Assembly (NCBI GenBank): GCA_963920705.1
Contig: OY987227.1
Coordinates: forward strand, 17,323,434 to 17,387,433
Length of the DNA stretch: 64,000 nt
Direction of reading: 5' to 3'
DNA from: Odiellus spinosus
Taxonomy: Eukaryota > Arthropoda > Arachnida > Opiliones > Phalangiidae
The position numbers were made by a program, and so were the translations under genes. Below the pieces are notes generated by a model, which did no database searches, had not been told where the DNA came from, and saw only the letters and a list, made by a program, of their open reading frames with translations. Positions 60,919 to 64,000 of the stretch are shown here, in pieces. Position 1 is the stretch's first letter; each line of letters begins with the position of its first letter.

Positions 60919-63622
60919 ATTTTAACCGTGGAGAGGTCCAAGAGGTTATATAAATAATAGAATGGAAATTAAAGGGAAGGTAAATTAAAACATTAGGGAA
61001 ATGTCTCTAAATTGTACAACAAAAAAAATCGGAAACGATTAAGATTTTGGCATTCAATTAAAAGGAGAATCTTCGACTAATCAAAAGATTCCCCACCTTG
61101 GGCTGTTGTACGCACGATTGTGTACGTGAAAATAATCACGAACGAGATTTAGCGCGATTCTGAGAGTGCCCCAAAGGTGAAGCGTACTGGGAGGTTCACC
61201 TTTTAATTGAATGCCATATTAAGATGGCTTCCGATTTTTTGTACAATTCAATGACACTTTTACGACGAAGTCATGTTTTATTTTTTAATACAGAATTAAT
61301 AAAAAACACAATGATTTTTCCCTTCACCCTCCCTTTAAAATGTTATTTTGCATCGTTCCCTATGAAATTTATTCCGTCCAATTATTATACTCAATAAAAG
61401 GTGATCATTTTCTAAAAATTAATGTATATGAATATCGATATAACGATTTTTTGGTATCCTTTATTTTCAAACACATTTCTCCTAAAGATCGAAGGCTTAG
61501 CTTTCGTTCCCCTTCAAGTTATTCGCGACCGAAATGTCGTCTGCTAAGGTGTTATCCCTATGGAAAAAAAAAAATACTAGGAACTATCTGGAGTTGAACT
61601 GTATAACCAATTAGGTAGGCCTAAGACTCAGTATATAGAAAATATCATTAATATAGCTCAATTTAGGAATTTTCGGTTAAAAGAATAAAATTTAACATTT
61701 CACGGAATTTCCAAATTTAAAAATCAATTTAAGGGATATTTATAAGTATCTATAAATCTTGTAATTTTAAGATTTCGTTTCGTATTCCCTTTTAGAGATA
61801 TGCAAATTAAATAAAAAACAAAGAGAACACGAGGGATGGGGAAGTCGGAGAGTACGCGGAAAAACAATAATACCAAATTAAAAGTAATTGGTCTGTCCCC
61901 GGTGTGTTTGGCGATTGTATAGAAAAAAGTAATCGTATATTTTTTTATTATTATTATTATAGTTTTGCCGAATAGAATAATGGGTAGAAGCTTCTCGTAG
62001 TCGTTAATTAGAAATCGTGGCATATGGAACGACTCGTACAACGGGGAACAGGTGGTGCGGGGGAGCCCAACAGATGGGGGCAGATAAAGAAAGACCTCGT
62101 TGCCATAACAACAACACTTGAACTCTTCGTTAAATTTATACACGTCACTTTAGGTTTTAGACTACTTGTAAAAGCGGGAAGAATAATTCTACATCCGCGT
62201 TGCTAATCCCGAGTGACGTTGACATAAAGTGTAGTATTTGTGTGGCATATTCTTCGTAAGGGGCGAGTACGTGTAAGACGAAATATGAGGGTTTTGCTAT
62301 AATAACTTCGGAAATAAATGTTAATAGCGTATACTTCCCATATTTTTCGTATGATAGTATAATAGTTCACTATACTCTTGATTTAAATTATAAAAAAAAA
62401 AAAAATATGTGTTTGTCAATTGAAAATAAAGAAAAATAGACAAAACACCAGCAGTTAACAAAATTTTGACCTTAGGGTGGCTGTTAGAGTATATCATAGT
62501 TGCATTATACAAAACATTACCTTACTTTATGAAACAATTATAATTACAATTATTACAAAATCAAACGTAAGAGACCTTAAATATAAAGTTAAAGCTACAT
62601 ACGGGAAGGGAAGATTTTTACAACAAAACGTCAGTATAAAACACCTTTTGTGGGAAATTAGGGTACTTTAAATTTTGACCTCAGGATATGGATATAATAA
62701 TGAACCGTTAGTTGTGTTTCTTGCAGTGTAACCAACTTCGCAAGATTGTTCGCAAGATTTAAAAACAATTTTCATGATGCTTTCAGGTTTTCCACCCTTC
62801 AACGGATATCAGAACTTTATTGAATGACAAAAAACCTATTTGGTTGTTCTGATTAAGACGCTGATTCTTTTCATTTGAATGCGCTTCCACAAAATAACGA
62901 AAGAAATCGGCTTTCCCTATGAGGAAAAATCTTCGAATTTGGTCAAATATTGTCCAAATAGGAAAATTTCCAACAGAATTGGACCAAATAGATTCAACAA
63001 AAGTGAAACAAAATTTAAAATGCCTTTGATCCGCTTTTGTTGAGTTCTGTTTTTGACCAAATTAGATTTTTTCTCATTAGGTAAACCGATTTGTTTCGTT
63101 ATTCTATTGGAGCATATTTAAATGAAAAGTAAAACTGACGTCACGCGTATATGTGAAAACAGAATCGAGATTTTTTTCAATTTAATAAGATAAAATTCGC
63201 GAATTTGGCGCGAGATCAACTTGACAAGGCCCGAATTGAGTCAGGTTGCGTGCCTACTTTAAAAAATGGGCGCTAATTCAATTTATTGCAATCTGCTAAC
63301 TTTCCCGATTATAAACTTTTGCTTATACTCTGTATACCCTTGCTAGGGACTAAATTCTAGTCCATGGAAGCTTCACTTGTTGGGTGACAGTGTAGTAATG
63401 TAGGTTTTTCAAGCTACCATGAGATGAGAAGTAGCCTAGTTTACAAACTGGTGTAAACAAAAAAAAACCCAAGTACCTGCACCTTCGCAGTTCAACACCT
63501 AGCTTGGTTGAAAAGGGGGTGAACACAGTTTCGTATCAAGGATAGAAAGTGTGAATTAGAGGAGTTGAGAAAAACTACTTGTTATCCTATGACGCTTTAC
63601 ACTGTGTATTAAAACGCGTAAC

Positions 63623-63643
63623 CTTTTCCTGTTTTGCCAACTC
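63623..63643 (-). CDS. candidate 21-bp micro-exon of GMAP-210
   Basis: On the - strand TTATTATTCTGTTCAG precedes 21 bases, ELAKQEK, followed by GTTACG. Phase 0 at both ends would join directly to the phase-0 exon at 59854 (QSTDETIPF...). The peptide suits a coiled coil. At 21 bp this could easily be chance. Confidence 0.15.
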
Positions 63644-64000
63644 CTGAACAGAATAATAAATATAATTCTTTCTCGCTAAAGGGGAAAAATAAAATTAAGC
63701 CCAGCTTATCCAGCTTCCCCTTCATTGCAGGATTGTCAGGAGCTTGTGAGCGCAGTTAAGAACGGATCAGTTCCAAAAACAGAACTGCTAGCCATTCTGT
63801 AGGTTTCAGTTTGCGTTGGCAAGACTGGGTGAGAACTATGTATCGATAGTCTTTATAGAGATAGAAGAAAGCCTAGTTTTCTACGTGCTGCAAAACTCTC
63901 GAGTGTTTTTGACTAAAGCTTCATTCACACTAGACACTTTTCGACCCAAAAATTGTACAATATGACCTTTCCAAAAAGGTTAAAAACTGTTTCAAAGTCT

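Larger units (their letters stand above)
59855..64000. other. upstream of the last GMAP-210 exon; intron or intergenic, repeat-rich
   Basis: No clear coding exon of GMAP-210 or any other gene. The segment contains family F (60.56-60.92 kb), an ATT/ATTATT run near 61941-61960 and A-runs. If the GMAP-210 N-terminal exons are further right, this is its intron of over 4 kb. The open frames at 61724-62143 and 61340-61597 have no family features. Confidence 0.45.

Noticed and set aside
61534-61566. Words resembling mitochondrial 16S rRNA (GTTATCCCTA)
   Set aside because: Only about ten bases match, and the surrounding sequence does not continue the rRNA; not a nuclear mitochondrial insert on this evidence.
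1-64000. tRNA genes, rRNA genes, CRISPR arrays, bacterial operons
   Set aside because: I looked for tRNA B-box words, regularly spaced short repeats and ribosome-binding-site patterns and saw none that holds up; the window is eukaryotic.

Overview
This is an AT-rich, gene-poor to moderately gene-dense stretch of a metazoan nuclear genome. It has spliced genes with GT-AG introns (many only 53-100 bp), no bacterial gene organisation, and animal-type proteins: the golgin GMAP-210/TRIP11, NF-YC, NIPP1/PPP1R8, TMEM14 and PAK1IP1. Short introns beside transposon-swollen ones suggest an invertebrate, perhaps an arthropod; I cannot name the species.

Layout. From 1 to about 27.7 kb there is no gene I can name. 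This part holds several families of short inverted-repeat (MITE-like) elements, partly nested in one another, a GC-rich promoter-like patch near 5.0-5.6 kb, and a few short exon-like pieces on the + strand (6.7, 11.1, 15.4, 19.0 and 20.2 kb) that might belong to one long-intron gene. An ankyrin-repeat gene lies on the - strand at 27.8-29.6 kb. Another repeat-bearing gap runs to 36 kb.

From 36.0 to 46.0 kb there is a compact cluster of five genes: NF-YC (-), NIPP1 (+), TMEM14 (-), PAK1IP1 (-) and an LRRC58-like leucine-rich-repeat gene (+). NF-YC/NIPP1 and PAK1IP1/LRR are two head-to-head pairs, each separated by about 0.6 kb. I rebuilt the coding exons from splice sites; reading phases close and the summed lengths are multiples of three for all of them. 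A 32-bp satellite array interrupted by a 317-bp inverted-repeat element lies at 46.8-47.7 kb. The - strand from 48.06 to at least 59.85 kb is the C-terminal ~1,520 residues of GMAP-210, ending in the GRAB region and a conserved C-terminal tail; its N-terminus is not convincingly in the window. The rest, to 64 kb, is repeat-rich non-coding sequence.

The most notable non-gene signal is a pair of inverted-repeat families, two 338-bp copies and one 317-bp copy, that both begin CAGAA and are flanked by perfect 7-bp target duplications. In the 317-bp case the pre-insertion site is recovered exactly inside the satellite. A 237-bp hAT-like element with an 8-bp duplication, and a foldback family of about 370-410 bp with three copies in one GMAP-210 intron, are also resolved. 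The genes do not form one pathway: they are unrelated housekeeping functions (transcription, PP1 regulation/splicing, mitochondrial membrane, ribosome biogenesis, Golgi tethering).
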